Positions 34,300-46,668 are shown, numbered from the stretch's first letter. The stretch: DNA of 64,000 nt from Daucus carota subsp. sativus (GCF_001625215.2 NC_030383.2:45566380-45630379); one strand, 5' to 3'. Numbers and translations: made by a program. Notes: generated by a model from the letters alone, not told the origin.

Positions 34300-34847
34300 C
34301 TAGCAATCAGCAATGAATGTGCTCGCAATCCAAATATCACGGGGAGGAGGTGATTTTGAGCGTCTGTACTTATTACTAGTACTAGAGCTTCTTATATAGC
34401 TATCGTCCTTCGCAGGTGCAGTATTCGGGGATGGAGTAGAGCTAGAATGGCCTTCTTCAGGCGAAGCAGGTGGCGGTGGAGGCGGCGATAGCAGCGTCTT
34501 CCTGAAGTTGTTGATCCTTGCATCTGGAGCTGGAGGTGGCGGCGTCGAAAATCTTCTGTGGTTGCTGATGAAGCTGCTGCTTTTTATTATCTGCTCCGCA
34601 ACCATACTCATCCACTCCTTTTCTTCGTTCAAGTTGATATTAAAAAATTCAAATGTGGCCTTTTCTCCTGCATCATAAATATACATCAGTAAGAACTTAA
34701 TTAATTACAAATCTATTACTCAGAAAACTAAATACATAGCATGTTTAATTAATTACCTGCTGCAGGTAAAATTCTGGCTTGAGTTCCCTGAATAGTAAAC
34801 AGAGAGAAAAGAAAGAAAGTACTGATCATTGTGCTTATGGATTTCAT
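34300..34847 (-). CDS. Secreted proline-rich small protein, two exons, unrecognised family
   Basis: Exon 1 34847-34757 and exon 2 34667-34300 join in phase (splice GCAGCAG / GAGAAAAGG), giving 152 residues. Residues 1-24 are a clear signal peptide (MKSISTMISTFFLFSLFTIQ, then GTQA with cleavage expected there). The mature part has a short acidic segment (NLNEEKEWMSMVAEQIIKSS) and then a Ser/Pro-rich region with STPPPPAPDA, a run of six prolines and a basic YRRSKSPPPRDIW stretch before the C-terminal IASTFIADC. Small size, signal peptide and basic Pro/Ser-rich tail resemble precursors of plant secreted signalling peptides, but I cannot match CEP, PIP, IDA or CLE motifs. A TATA box lies 54 nt upstream of the ATG. 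Function unknown. Confidence 0.7.
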
Positions 34848-34900
34848 CGTATCTAATTATCTAGGCTCAATGAGATGAAAGTAACTCTCATCTCCCTCTC

Positions 34901-34907
34901 ATTTATA
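34901..34907 (-). promoter_or_regulatory. TATA box of the secreted small-protein gene
   Basis: TATAAAT on the minus strand in the context GTGTATAAATGAGAGG, 54 nt before the ATG at 34847. The spacing leaves a leader of about 25 nt. Confidence 0.7.
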
Positions 34908-34919
34908 CACATGTAGGAT

Positions 34920-36100
34920 CAAATGATGATGTAAACACGGGAAACTTTCAGTTGCTAAAAAATTACAACCAAGCACAACAAATTATATTTAACATCATCA
35001 GCAAACATTCTATGGTCAATCCATTTATATTACTCCAGTGAGAATATGAGGTGAGCCATTCATATATATGCAGCCAATTCAAAAGTCTCCAACACGCTGG
35101 TTTTTTATTCTAGTCTTGCAGCGAGTCGCCCCGTGCAGTAGTATGATATGCCTATTCAAACAAAGCTTCGCTAGTTTACGTATTTAGAATTTTTCGCCTT
35201 AAATTTTGTTAATAAATCATGAATTTATGGCTAATATAATTGATAATAACTGATAATTTATTTTTGCATAAGACTTTCACGTCAGTGAATTGTACCGAAA
35301 TATAATACCGAAAGGATCGGAAGAGCTAATACATGAAAAAGTTTCATCTAATCAGAGGGCATGATGAAAAGTCCCATAAGAAATTAGATAAAGAATTTTA
35401 AAAAATAACACTCGAAATAAAAGCAAAATCCGTGGAATTAAGAAAAAAGGAGAACTTTCATTTAAAAAAGTCTACCGACTAATCAAAGGCAAAGTCCCAT
35501 AAAAAATTAGATAAAAAATTTTAAAAAAAAACACTCGAAATAAAAGCAAAATCCGTGGAACTAAGAAGAAAGGAGAACTTTCATTTAAAAAAGTCTACCG
35601 ACTAATCAAAGGCCATGGAGAGATGGCCCCAGAAATTTAGTCAATAAAAAAGAAAATCCATATGAAAGACAAAAATCCGTCGAAAGGAAGAAAGTAAAGA
35701 GGGAGAGGAGGAAAGAAAAAAAAGAATCAAACACGAAAGATTAAATCAGGCACCGAAACAAAGTCATCTACAATGACACAAACGTTAACTAACAACAAAA
35801 AAAATCGCAATCTACGATCAAAAAGGCCTCAACTATGACATTCTCTCGAAAGGAACACAATAATTAAAACTAAAGATACAACAAGTCTTATAAATCTAGT
35901 TATAAACGAATCACAAAATTCAATTACGAAATAAATAACCAATAACAAAGCACATATAAGACAAATACATTTTTTTCGTCTGGATAAGACAAATACATTT
36001 AAAAGCACTAAGACAAAAGATTTTGAATTCATACCATTACCATGGAGTCAATTCACACGATCCTTACCTTACTAAATCTAAATATATAAATTAGAAATAA
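34920..36100. other. Intergenic with a tandem duplication
   Basis: No gene. Contains the 119-bp duplication at 35374-35611 and a 17-bp direct repeat ATAAGACAAATACATTT at about 35955 and 35984. Confidence 0.5.
35374..35611. repeat. Tandem duplication, about 119-bp unit
   Basis: Two adjacent copies beginning AAAGTCCCATAA and ending CCGACTAATCAAAGGC, about 95 per cent alike by eye. Non-coding. Confidence 0.9.
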
Positions 36101-36109
36101 AACCAACCC

Positions 36110-36845
36110 CCGAAATGAAGTGTTTATCTCTCTCAAAACCCTAATGAGAGTCGGCTGCCCTTCATAACTATCATCCATCCTTCACCGCCCCCTTCTTCCA
36201 TCAAAACCACATCCATCCCATCCATTCTCTCATCCCGTTTCCTCCATTTCTATATCTTTAATTTCTATTATAATAGTTTTCAATAAAATCGAGATCTAAA
36301 TCCTTTTGGGTGTGATCTTGTTACCGTACCCATCTTTTTAGGTTGTTGATTGTCCCCAATTTTTGGGTGTATGTCTTGTTGCGTTTTTGATTCGTTGTCA
36401 TGTTGCGTGAAGAATTATTTCTACAGTGTATTGGGAGATCTGGGCAACCCGCTTCAAATGTGGAATTGTGGTTATCGCGAGAGCTCACCTCGCACAACAA
36501 AAGATTGTTCAATATATGGAGCATCTGTACCCCCAACCTCAGTTGGTGTAACTGATGGATATGAACACTGGTCTATCACCGGTTTTTTATGTGCGCAGGT
36601 CAATTGTGATTCTACTACTTTCAGTGATGTTGGTGTCGACTGGATTGCTCGAGAAACTTTTGTAATCATTTTTATTTTCAAGAATATTTATATTCTATTT
36701 GTTAAGCAATCTGAAAATAAAGCGGCTATTTGTTTAGCTTGATTTTTGTTTCACAATCATGTTGTAGTTGTCAGTTTGGGGGTTTGTCCCGACTGTGTTC
36801 TTAAGTTCTATGTTCAATAAAATCTTATTGTTCGCCAAAAAAATA
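36110..36845 (+). other. Possible retroposed sequence, uncertain
   Basis: Sequence of more even composition than its flanks, ending TTCAATAAAATCTTATTGTTCGCC followed by an A-rich run at 36836-36845. This resembles a poly(A)-ended cDNA insertion or LINE 3' end. A 130-codon open frame (36350-36742) has no recognisable domain. No clear target duplication was found. Confidence 0.3.
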
Positions 36846-37389
36846 ATATAAATATATGTAGACACCGGATATGGCTAAAACTGAATCACAATCGCTTAAC
36901 TCGTCATTGACCCATCTTAATTGATTAATCGCCAGATCAGCAAAATCTTGAAAATCGAGTAGATCTAATATTGAGAAACAGATCCGATAAGGGGTATTAT
37001 TGAGAAAACGAGAACAAATCAAGAAAAATAAATTAATTCAAAACTTTTCATCAATTAAAATAGATGAAATCTCCTGCGGCAACTACAAAAAGAAGAAAGA
37101 GCTTTTTTAACGATAACGGGTAATTTAGGAAGTATAAATCATGAGAGATCTATAACTTGACAGTAGACCGATAAAAGCTTACGAATCTATTATATATCTA
37201 ATAGAACAAGTGTGAGTAATTTAATTCGTTAAGACGAAACTACCCTTGCTCACAATACTTATATATTCATAAATAGTGAGGCTATTATTGATTTTTTATT
37301 TTAACAAATTTATTAGACATTAATGTCTCTTCATTAATAATATACATTAATTACTTTATAATTAAAACTCCAATATACATATAAGTATA
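36846..37389. other. Intergenic, nothing recognised
   Basis: AT-rich; no gene or defined element seen. Confidence 0.5.
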
Positions 37390-37674
37390 TACTCCCTACG
37401 TCCCTCCCATTTTTTATCAAATGGGTTGGGCACGCAGGTTAAGAAATATGTATAAAGTAGTGGAAAAGAGGAAGAAAAGTGGGTGAAGTGGTGGGACCCA
37501 TTGATTTTTATTGTATAAAAACAAGATAGTGGAGTAAAAGTAGTATGAAAAGGAAAGAAAAATGGAGAAGTAGTGGGACCCATTAACTATTTTTGGTAAG
37601 TTTTGAAATGTAAAGAATTGGATGGGACACCCCAAAAACGAAAGTGTAAGGAAATGGGAGGGACGGAGGGAGTA
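37390..37674. mobile_element. Stowaway-like MITE, uninterrupted relative of 9870-10519
   Basis: Starts TACTCCCTACGTCCCTCCCA and ends GGGAGGGACGGAGGGAGTA. The body is highly similar to the interrupted copy at 9870-10519, including GTGGGTGAAGTGGTGGGACC. Non-coding. Confidence 0.85.
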
Positions 37675-37979
37675 ATATTTATAATTATGATTTAGTAAAC
37701 ATGATCATTATTTGAAATTAATTTAATATTATATATGTTAAAACAATATATAATCATTTTTAAACTTTAAATTTTCTCCATAATTTTTGTAATTTTTTAT
37801 ATCCTGGCTGATTTTCAAGCTATTAATTAAATCTCTTACCAATTAGACATCGATTTAACCGGATTTTACCAAATCGGATCAAAATCTGTCCGATTATCGA
37901 TTATTCCGTTAATTCGGCTGATTTTTAGAATTTAATTATTATGATTTAATAAAATATATATATATACACACTCTAATAT

Positions 37980-38024
<45 letters not shown>

Positions 38025-38220
38025 TGATTATAAATAATATATAACTATATGACAAAAACTCTAATTCGGCAAGAACCTCATTTTTTTAAAACAAATTTTC
38101 AATAATTTTAGGTGAGTGGTATTTTAATTATATAATAAAAAATTTAAATAGTGTATTTTTTTGTAATTATATTTTAATAAATATTATTATAGTGACGATA
38201 TGTGTACATATATCAGCATA
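37675..38220. other. AT-rich intergenic with (TA)n tract
   Basis: An (AT)n tract lies at about 37987-38020. Nothing else recognised. Confidence 0.6.
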
Positions 38221-38427
38221 GGGGTCGTTTGGATAAACTTAAAAAAAGTGACTTCTTACTTAAAAAAAAAGTGGACTATTAGTGAGAAGTAAGTCTAGAC
38301 TTTAAGTTTATTAAAGTGTTTGAAAGAAAGTAGAAGTCTTGATAAAAAGATGGAATTTTCGGTTTCTTATATGTGCTTTTAACTTTTTACACAAACGGGT
38401 TAATAAAAGTAGAAACTAACTTTCTTA

Positions 38428-39481
38428 GAGCATCTCCAAAAGCCTCCTTGTTGGCTTCTAAATATAATATAAAAAATGTGGCTCTTAGCAATTCAGAACA
38501 AAGTTAAGAGTGTGAACTCCAACAATACTCTCTACATCTCTTCTCTATTTCATATTTTATTCATATATTGGGCTCCACTACAACAAAAAGAGAGTGAAAG
38601 ATGGAGGTGAATTGGATGGAAAGATTTTTTTATTGTAAAAAAATAAGTTAGGAGCCATGTGGTGGCTCTTAACTTTGAGGAGAGAGGAGAGAGAAACAAG
38701 AGACTCTTAAGATTTAAGGCTATTTAAGAGTCTCTTGGAGCAACATTTTTCTAGGGCTGTCAAAAAAGTCCGAAAAATCCGCATTCGTATCCGAGATAAA
38801 GCGGATATTATCCGTATCCGAGACAAAGCGGATATTATCCGCATCCGAATCCAACAATTCCGGATACGGATACGGATATAGGCATATTCGTATCCGATAA
38901 TATCCGAATCCGAAATTAAATATATATGATATTAAATATTTTATATATATATATATATATTTATTATTATTATTCAATAACTATATAATGTGTGTATTTA
39001 TATATGTAGACATAAAATAATATATTTATATAAATTTTGTATTACTTTAAAATATAATAGACATATATCATAATTTTATTTGAGTTTAATATTTTAAAGA
39101 TAACAAATTTATATTGAAAGATAAATAAGAATTAATTTTTGAATTAATATAAACCTTCTTTAATGATTTTAATTTTTTTACTCAGTTTCAAAAATTAATT
39201 TTTAAAATTTTTTAATTTTTACTATTTTTCTATGATTTTTTAAAAATTTTAATAAAGAAATAAAAATTCTGATTAAAAATCAGATCCGGATCCGGATATT
39301 ATCCGAATCCGGATAGTATCCGTCGAATCCGGATTCGGATATCATCCTTTAAAAAATTTCGGATTCGGATCCGGATACAGGCAGATCCGTATCCGAATTA
39401 TCCGTTTGACACCCCTACATTTTTCCTCTCCCTTCTCAAATCTCAAGTTAGGAGTCTAAATGAAGAGGCTTGGAGATGCTC
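38428..39481. mobile_element. Tourist-like MITE (GAGCATCTCCAA family), TTA TSD, interrupted
   Basis: Termini GAGCATCTCCAAAAGCCTC and the inverted form GAGGCTTGGAGATGCTC, flanked by TTA (38425-38427 and 39482-39484). It is split by the hAT-type element at 38752-39417. Confidence 0.85.
38752..39417. mobile_element. hAT-type MITE with GGATCCG-rich ends, perfect 8-bp TSD
   Basis: A 666-bp element, TAGGGCTGTCAAA at the left and TTTGACACCCCTA at the right, flanked by perfect duplications CATTTTTC (38744-38751 and 39418-39425). The subterminal regions are arrays of GGATAC/GGATCC/TATCCG hexamers, as in the element at 8736-9611, with an AT-rich centre. Confidence 0.92.
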
Positions 39482-39512
39482 TTAGAAAAGGAAGCCGGAA
39501 GCAGGAACAACC

Positions 39513-40086
39513 TAACATACACATGATATGACTTCAAATACAAACAAATATTACATTTAAATTACGTTTATAACACAAATAATCTTAATTTGAAAAAGAT
39601 GAACAAAAAATATGAGATATATTGAAAAAATAATTTAAAACAACCCGTGCTTTGCACGGGTTAAAAAGCTAGTTTATGAATAATATATCATAGTCAAATA
39701 ATAAAACTCTTATTTAAGCACATTGCTCGTTTAGCAAATTTTATGTGCCTGTAAAATAAATTATTCTTTTTTCCCGTGTGAAAAGTTGAAGTGAGATCAC
39801 TACGAGTCATAGACTACTGATGTAGTTTGTTTTACACTTTAACGTAGCGTCACAGAATTGACACCAGGGAAATTCTTTTACTATCATTCTTACCACTGCA
39901 CTACCTTGGTCAATCCACATGGTATTGCCTGCGATCAACTACGTCCATCCCGTACGCCGGTACGCGTACATATTGTATTTCACTTTTCATAAATCCGCGC
40001 ATAATACATTTTCTTTTGCCGGGAAAGAAAAATATTTTTATCAACCAGAATATACTGTATGTACAAACTCTCCCAACTAACGACAT
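39513..40086. other. Intergenic, nothing recognised
   Basis: No gene seen. ACCCGTGCTTTGCACGGGT (about 39642-39660) is a palindrome of the kind often found at AT-rich transposon ends. Confidence 0.4.
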
Positions 40087-40885
40087 AAGAGCATCTCCAA
40101 TAGCGTTCGCTATAATCGTTGACTAAATTGGACCTGTAAGAACATCTCCAACGGTGTTGGCTATAATCGTTGTCTAAACTGGACCTCTAAGACGTTAGGT
40201 AAAATTTGTTGAACTTGTAAGACATTTCTCTTCAATGGTATTGGCTATATTGGTTGGTTATTAATTTAAAAATAGCATGTTATTGATATTTTAGATTGTT
40301 AAAATAGAATATATCAGTTCAATATGGTAATAAATGATGTGCAATCTTCCGACAGATTTCTTACAGACCTGTAGAGGTTCGATAAATTTAGCCATCCATA
40401 GGAGGTTGACTAAATTTATAGACAACAGGTCACTGTGGTTGGAGTGTGAATTTTTGAAGTGGTTGGCTAAATTTTTTATTTTTGGCATGACAACTCACCT
40501 TTTAGCTAAGGGGTCTTTATGGTTGAAGATGCTCTAATACATTATGTAAAATTTGCTGAACCTGTAAGACATCGTGCTTCAATGGTATTGACTATATTGG
40601 TAGGCTATAATTTAAAAATAAAATATATCAGCTTAACATGGTAATAAATAATATATAATCAACGAGAAGGAGGAAAATAAATTGCCGGAGATGACGTGGA
40701 ATTTGCTACAGATATGTAGCGGATCGACAAATATAGCCATCCATATGAGGATGGATGTAATTATACACAAGGGCTTGTTGTGATTGGAGTTACGTTTTTT
40801 GTGAACATTGGCTATAAAATTTAATTTTGGAAAGCCATCTAAATTTTTAGCTAAGAGCTTGGGAGAGTTGAAGATGCTCTAACTA
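40087..40885. mobile_element. Two joined GAGCATCTCCAA-type MITE copies
   Basis: The first copy runs from TAAGAGCATCTCCAATAGCG (about 40087) to TTGAAGATGCTCTAA (40525-40539). A second, partial copy follows directly, with TGTAAGACATCGTGCTTCAATGGTATTG and a terminal TTGAAGATGCTCTAAC at about 40870-40885. Open frames within are not genes. Confidence 0.75.
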
Positions 40886-42617
40886 AGTTGGAAAACAAAT
40901 AACGGATATCAAATAATTAGCCATTTTGTTTCTTAATGATAGGGGTGAGCAAAAGAAAACCGTAATCGAATCGAAAAATTGAAAAAACCGAAAAAAACCA
41001 TACTCGCACCGAACCGACCCGACGGTTACGAATTTACTCTAAAACCAAACCAAAAATTGAACCGCTTATATAATATTCAATAATTTTATAACTTTATATA
41101 ATAAATATATTAATATACTAATTCAATAACCCTAATTTTTCTAGTGGCTTTCTATTACATTCTTTCTTGATATTTGACAAATGGCGTGGAAAATTATTCT
41201 TTCCTTCGGAACTGCTGAACCAACAATTTAGCTATATCCTAGAATTTTGATATTTAAATTCTCCGTCTACCTAAAAATTTAACTTTTGCTATTTCGAATT
41301 ATAATATAATTTATCAATGATAATTTAATACTTATTATTTAATCATATGATAATTAATGTTAATTCGTATTTTAATTTTAGAAAATTTTCACAAATTCTT
41401 GCGGGGAATTTAATTCCATTCGAATGGGGGTTGAGGAATGAGGGTTGAAGAATGAACTTGTGCCTGATTAATATCGTGATGAATTCGGAAATCGAGAGGA
41501 CGAATAGATATTATAAAAAATTTTGATCACGAAATGAGGAATGAGGATATCATTTCTAATCGAGTAACGTGATCCCTAATTAATATAAAAGTAACTCTTA
41601 ACATTCGATTTGATTGAAACGAAAAATATGATTTAGTAATATGATTTTTTTTTACAGAGATTTAGTAATATGATTTGATTATACAATGATATCTAAATAA
41701 TTTATACTTGAATTTATATATTTAAAAAATTATTTTATATATAAAAAAATAGTCATTCGGTGCGCAACACGAATAAAACGCTAATATATATAGTATAGTT
41801 CATTTATTATAATAATATATTTAATATAGTCTTACCGGTAAAATCATCTTATATATATCATATTGGCCCGTGTGATTTAACTTAAAAAAATATTTAATAC
41901 TTATAATTTATAAATGAGAAATTATTCATAAATGAAATGTAATTTTTAATTTTTTAAAATTATTTATAGCAGTGTATAAAATTGTTAATATAATATTACA
42001 ATATTAGGATATCAAAGAAATGTTTCTAAAATGATCTTTTATGACTTTGTAAAATTAAATTTTAATGATAAAATAAGTTATTAAAAATGAATATTTTTTA
42101 ACTTCTAGCTTAAGTTTGACTTTTAAGAAGATATTCAGGCGCCATATAAGTTAGTTACTGCTCACTAGGTGGGCTGAGCCGAAGACCACCGTGAGTACTC
42201 GTGTCCACGTTCCGAGTACTCTGAATAACTCCTTTTGATTAATCAGGTTATTTCACCTATCAATTCTGATCCTGAAAATTTAAAAATCTATATATGCGCG
42301 ATATGTATTGTACGCTTGTTCGAGAGTTGACCTTATGGCTTATGCTCTCCTTCACCGTAACCTGCAATAACTGCTCTAGATAAATTTAATTTTTTGCAGT
42401 TCTTACAGGATAGAGTTGTAGACTGAGAGAAAACAGTTGGTAGATGAATAAATAAAATCCATTTAAAACAAAGCTTTACACATGTTCAAGTCTACGTAGA
42501 CGTTACTATAAACTTTAAGTTCTGCATTCTTGTATATTTACATATTTAGTCCTGTGCATAATCTATAGCCTCTTTCTGTGAGCACTCTTGTAGTGTAAGT
42601 TTTGAGTGAAAGATATC
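40886..42617. other. Intergenic before the REM cluster
   Basis: Includes a single-ended hAT-type MITE fragment near 40940-41060 (AGGGGTGAGCAAAAG, then CCGAACCGACCCGACGG). The last few hundred bases presumably contain the promoter of the REM gene at 42618. No other gene. Confidence 0.45.
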
Positions 42618-45376
42618 ATGGCAAGAAGGCCAAATCGTCCGGCGCGAATAAGACCTTATTTCGTCAAGGTTATATGCAAAAGATTCTCCAAAAAGCTGGT
42701 ACTTATCTGTCTTTTTATACCCTCATTTCATTCTGCAAGTATAAGCAAATGCGAATCTAATATTTACCTACATTTCGTCTTCTTGTTCTCTTTTGTATCA
42801 GTTGATCCCGCGCAAGTACGTTAGTCTTCATCGCGAAACTCTGGGTAAAGAATGTGTCCTCTGGCCTAGTCATACACGTGAATCATTTCGCGTAAGGACT
42901 AAGAACATTGATGATGAGTTGTATTTCAAGAAAGGGTGGAAAGTGTTTGCGAGAACTCATTCGTTGAAGTTTGGTGATTTGTTAATTTTTCGACATGTCC
43001 GAGATTCTGAGTTTGATGTTGATGTGCTTGATATGAATGGGACACCTAGAGAACCTGTTCTGTCTGAAAATGACCACATTCTTGGGGAAGTTGCTCGTGC
43101 ACCACCTAGTCACATCGGTAAATGAGTAATAATATGTTTCCTGATTCCTGAATGATATCGTGCACAATATATTCATTCACATGCTGATGACATGGTATAA
43201 CATGTGTGGTTTGTTTGATTTTTGATGCAGGCCGACAGAAGAACATTACTGAGACAGCAGCTCTTACTGGAGCGGACGCGTTAATATCAAGTTCAGATGC
43301 TCCTTTCTTCAAGAAGATAATGAAGGCTGCTGAGCTGAAGCCTGGTGGATATTTGGTTAGCCCTGCTTCTGCATGAGCATGACAAAATTTGTACCCTTTT
43401 TTTATCAGCTAATATAATTTTTTTTTTCTTTTTGTGTTGTGAATAACAAATCTTATAAATGTAGTATGTTCCTGCACGCTATGCAAAAGATTACATGAAA
43501 GATGGCACAAATGATGTGAAAATTGAGTACTCGGATAAAGTTTGGATAGCTAAGGTACTGAGACGACGAGCAGGTGACAGAAGGACGTTCCTTGACTCCG
43601 GTTGGAGTTATTTGGCTAGGGAGAGCAATATTCAAGAAGGCGATGTCTGTGTTTTCCAACTTATCAGCACCGAAGATAACACACTTAAACTCACAATATT
43701 CAAGAATAACAGTTAAGTGTAATATGTAACTCTCTAATGTGTCTGTCTGTGTTTTGATAAATACTTCATTTCATATTATCCATGAGTACATTTGTATCAA
43801 TCAGATGCAGGAGGACCAAAAACGAGCACTTCTCAGACAGGACGATCAAAAATGAGCACTCTTCAGACAGGACGCTCAAAAAAGAGCATTCTTCAAACAG
43901 AAGCTATTAGCTCGGCAGAGGCATTAGCAGCAAGTTCAGAGTATCATTCCTTCATAAAGATAATGAAGCCTGCTTATGTGAGATCTAATGGATGTCTGGT
44001 TAGCCCACCATGCAGAAAAACCTACTACTTTTGTTTTCAACTAATGAATTTCAGTGTTGTGCATAACAAGTCCTAATTAATACAGCATGTACCGGAACAT
44101 TTTGCAAAAAAGTATTTGAGAAATAGCTCAAGAGATGTGAAGATCAAGTTCTTGGATGATGTATGGATACTGAGACGACAGCCATCTGAAGTTAGGACAT
44201 TCCTTGGCGGCTGGAGTGACTTGGCAAGGAAGAACTCTCTTCAAGTGAATGATGTTTGTGTTTTCCAACTTATCAATACCAAAGATTGCACTCTCAAACT
44301 CACAATTTTCAAGCAAACCAGTTAAGTTTAATTTGCATATTTCTGCAAGGTTTTCTTCACTTCTTATTTGTTAGTTCCGCTTGCAAGGATTATACTAACG
44401 AATGACTTTGTAGGTGGAGAAAATCAGGGGCATAAGCAATGCCAAGCTAAATTGAAGTCAAGATCTTCCTATTCAGTGAAATCTAAAAAATACTCTAAAA
44501 GGGCATTCGAAGAAGCTAAGGAATCTGAAGCACTCCCTAACAAGTCATTTAAGTGTAATGAGATTTTTATATATCTGCTGGTTTTTAGTCGCTAAAAATA
44601 GTACTCTTAAACATTATGTCCGGTTGGCATTCTATCTGTGCAATAGCTTAACAATGGTCTCTGTTGTCTGCATCTTGATGTGTTAGATAACTAATCTAAA
44701 TGTGAGCTAATTTGTAATGAAGGTGGGGAAGATCAGAAGCATGGGCACCTAGCTGAAGTTAAATTAGAGTCTTCTGATTTAGATTTAGAGATTACTCTGG
44801 TATCTAAAGGGCCCTCACCCTCTGACAAGGCACTTGAAGACGCCAAGAAATTTCAATCGGAATCAAAGAATACTTCATTTGTTGCTGTTATGCGCCCCGC
44901 TTACATAAATTATAGTTACTTGGTGAGATTATATTTATATTTCTGAGTATGAATCTGGAAAAACATAGTTTCTGAATTAACTTTTGTTTTAACTTGGATG
45001 ATTAGTTGAATTAACTTTTGTTTTAAGCTTTTGTTATCTAACAACCGCGAATATGTATGTGTAAAATATTGTTCATAATTTTTTTTCTGTGCAGCATGTG
45101 CCTAAAACTTTTGTGGACGAAATGGATAAGAAAGCGAGTGGCAGCCAGCTGAAGCTTCAGTCCTCAAACTGTGAAATGAATGCGAAACTGTATATTGTTC
45201 GTGAACAGTATCGGATAAATACAGGCTGGAGTAAATTGGTGAAGAAGGAATCTATAAAGGTTGGTGATGTTTGTGTGTTGGAGCTCGTCGATAAAGCTGA
45301 TAATGTGATCAAAGTTTCCATTTTTAAACGCAGTCAAGTGTGGACGCCTCTTTGCGGCACATATATAATTAGCTAG
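42618..45376 (+). CDS. REM-type B3 protein with four B3 domains
   Basis: Nine inferred exons: 42618-42698, 42802-43117, 43231-43355, 43465-43711, 43805-43998, 44086-44320, 44414-44554, 44723-44922, 45095-45376, totalling 606 residues with consistent phases. Four B3 domains lie at about residues 13-115, 154-256, 298-399 and 490-600. Each has its first strands on one exon and the remainder on the next after a phase-0 intron ending in L (GGYL joined to YVPARYAKDYM; NGCL joined to HVPEHFAKKYL; YSYL joined to HVPKTFVDEMD). Conserved blocks include YFKKGWKVFA and VCVFQL. The third domain and the exon-7 linker have no counterpart in the neighbouring gene, so they look like an extra exon set. The linker in exon 5 has three copies of a TGRSKMSTLQ-like unit. 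Exon 5 has two acceptors six bases apart. A nuclear DNA-binding regulator is expected. Confidence 0.85.
43811..43901 (+). repeat. Three-copy coding repeat in REM linker
   Basis: Three imperfect 30-33-nt units: GGACCAAAAACGAGCACTTC, GGACGATCAAAAATGAGCAC and GGACGCTCAAAAAAGAGCAT, each followed by a (C/T)TTCAGACAG-like block. It encodes basic Ser/Thr/Gln-rich linker sequence. Confidence 0.88.
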
Positions 45377-46668
45377 CTAGCTAGGTTGGGTCTCTTCTGT
45401 TATGGATGTTTATTTAGATTTCTGTATGCTGAACTTCCTGTGTTTGTAATGAAACTGTTTTGGGCTCATATATAAGGTCTTAATGCTTCTTAACATATTA
45501 ATCTTTACAGTGTTGAGCATCCGGATATAAATTAAAAAAAGAATTATATGCTCTAAACATATTAACTAGTTGTGTTGAGATCCGGATATAAGATCAAAAA
45601 CCGTTAAACTGGTCTGCTTTAAATCATAACAATTGTGGTATAGGAGATTGATCACATCATTATGCTTGTGATCTAGTTTCCACGTTGCGACACAAGTATA
45701 CACCTCAACTGATAAGATATCAGCACTAATCAAGCAAAAGTCTGGCAAGGGTCTGGAAGCGGCATTAGAATTTGTCACTGTCAAAGAATTCTTCTACCAT
45801 TTATTCATTTCGGCTAACCGTAGAGGATATAGAGTATCTGGTACCGTTTTACGCAGGTATATGGTGTCAGAATCTTGAATGCAGTATATGAAGACGTTGG
45901 CCAATAAACTTTTGGTTCTCATTAATTACATAACAGGATTTTTATGAAGCTACCTGGGATGCTGGGGGCAAAGATCAGGATGCTGTTATTTATGTTATTG
46001 TCAACTTTAGCAGCACCGCTGTATGTTTCGACTTGAATTGTAAATTATTTTGAACAATTTAGTCTTAATAAATTTATAAATCTTGCAAATACGGTAAAAG
46101 TTTCTAATTTCTGAAAGAAAATTCTACTGCTTGGTCCGAAATAATGCTGCTATATTCGTCGATTATCATTCTTTTTTTCTTAACGTTCCTTTGCTCCACT
46201 TACTCTGGTTTGAGGTTTGACCTTATGCCCCCATTTAGTGTGATTCAGAATCGTTGCAGTAGTAGTATTAACTTGAATCTTTCTATAGCCTTTTCAGAAC
46301 AGTTAAAACTCACAGAGAAACATAAAACAGGTGCATCAGAAGAAAGTCTACAAGGAATTTAATTAGAGGATATAAAAAAGAGGAGATTTAACTTTCTTCA
46401 GGAGCCCTGTTGCATCCATTTTAAAACAGGAGCTACATGTATAAATGCTCATAGTCTGCTACGTTACAGTTACTACTATCAGATTAACTATGGAAACTAA
46501 TGTAAAATTTGATTATTTTATTCGTCTATTTTCGAATAGCAGAGACCTGAGTACTATAGTAAGCACTTTCCCTGCAGAAGTTTGCTAGTAATAATATTGT
46601 GAGAGATAGATAGTTGTGGTCCATCCATTATTTTCTGAACTAGTAACTGCAATACTAATAGACTTGAT
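45377..46668. other. Spacer between REM genes
   Basis: No gene supported. It contains the direct repeat TTGAGATCCGGATATAA / TTGAGCATCCGGATATAA (about 45513-45592) and presumably the promoter of the next REM gene. Confidence 0.4.

Larger units (their letters stand above)
38221..39512. mobile_element. Outermost Tourist-like MITE of a triple nest
   Basis: The left part 38221-38424 starts GGGGTCGTTTGGATAAACTT and shares the body of the 5605-5852 family (TTAAAGTGTTTGAAAG, ACACAAACGGG). The right part resumes after 39484 and runs to about 39512. The interruption is the element at 38428-39481. Confidence 0.6.

Noticed and set aside
36350-36742. A 130-codon frame with many Cys residues
   Set aside because: No signal peptide, domain or conserved pattern; it lies in a possible retroposed segment.
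37362-37635. Minus-strand frames of about 72 codons
   Set aside because: Entirely within a Stowaway-like MITE.
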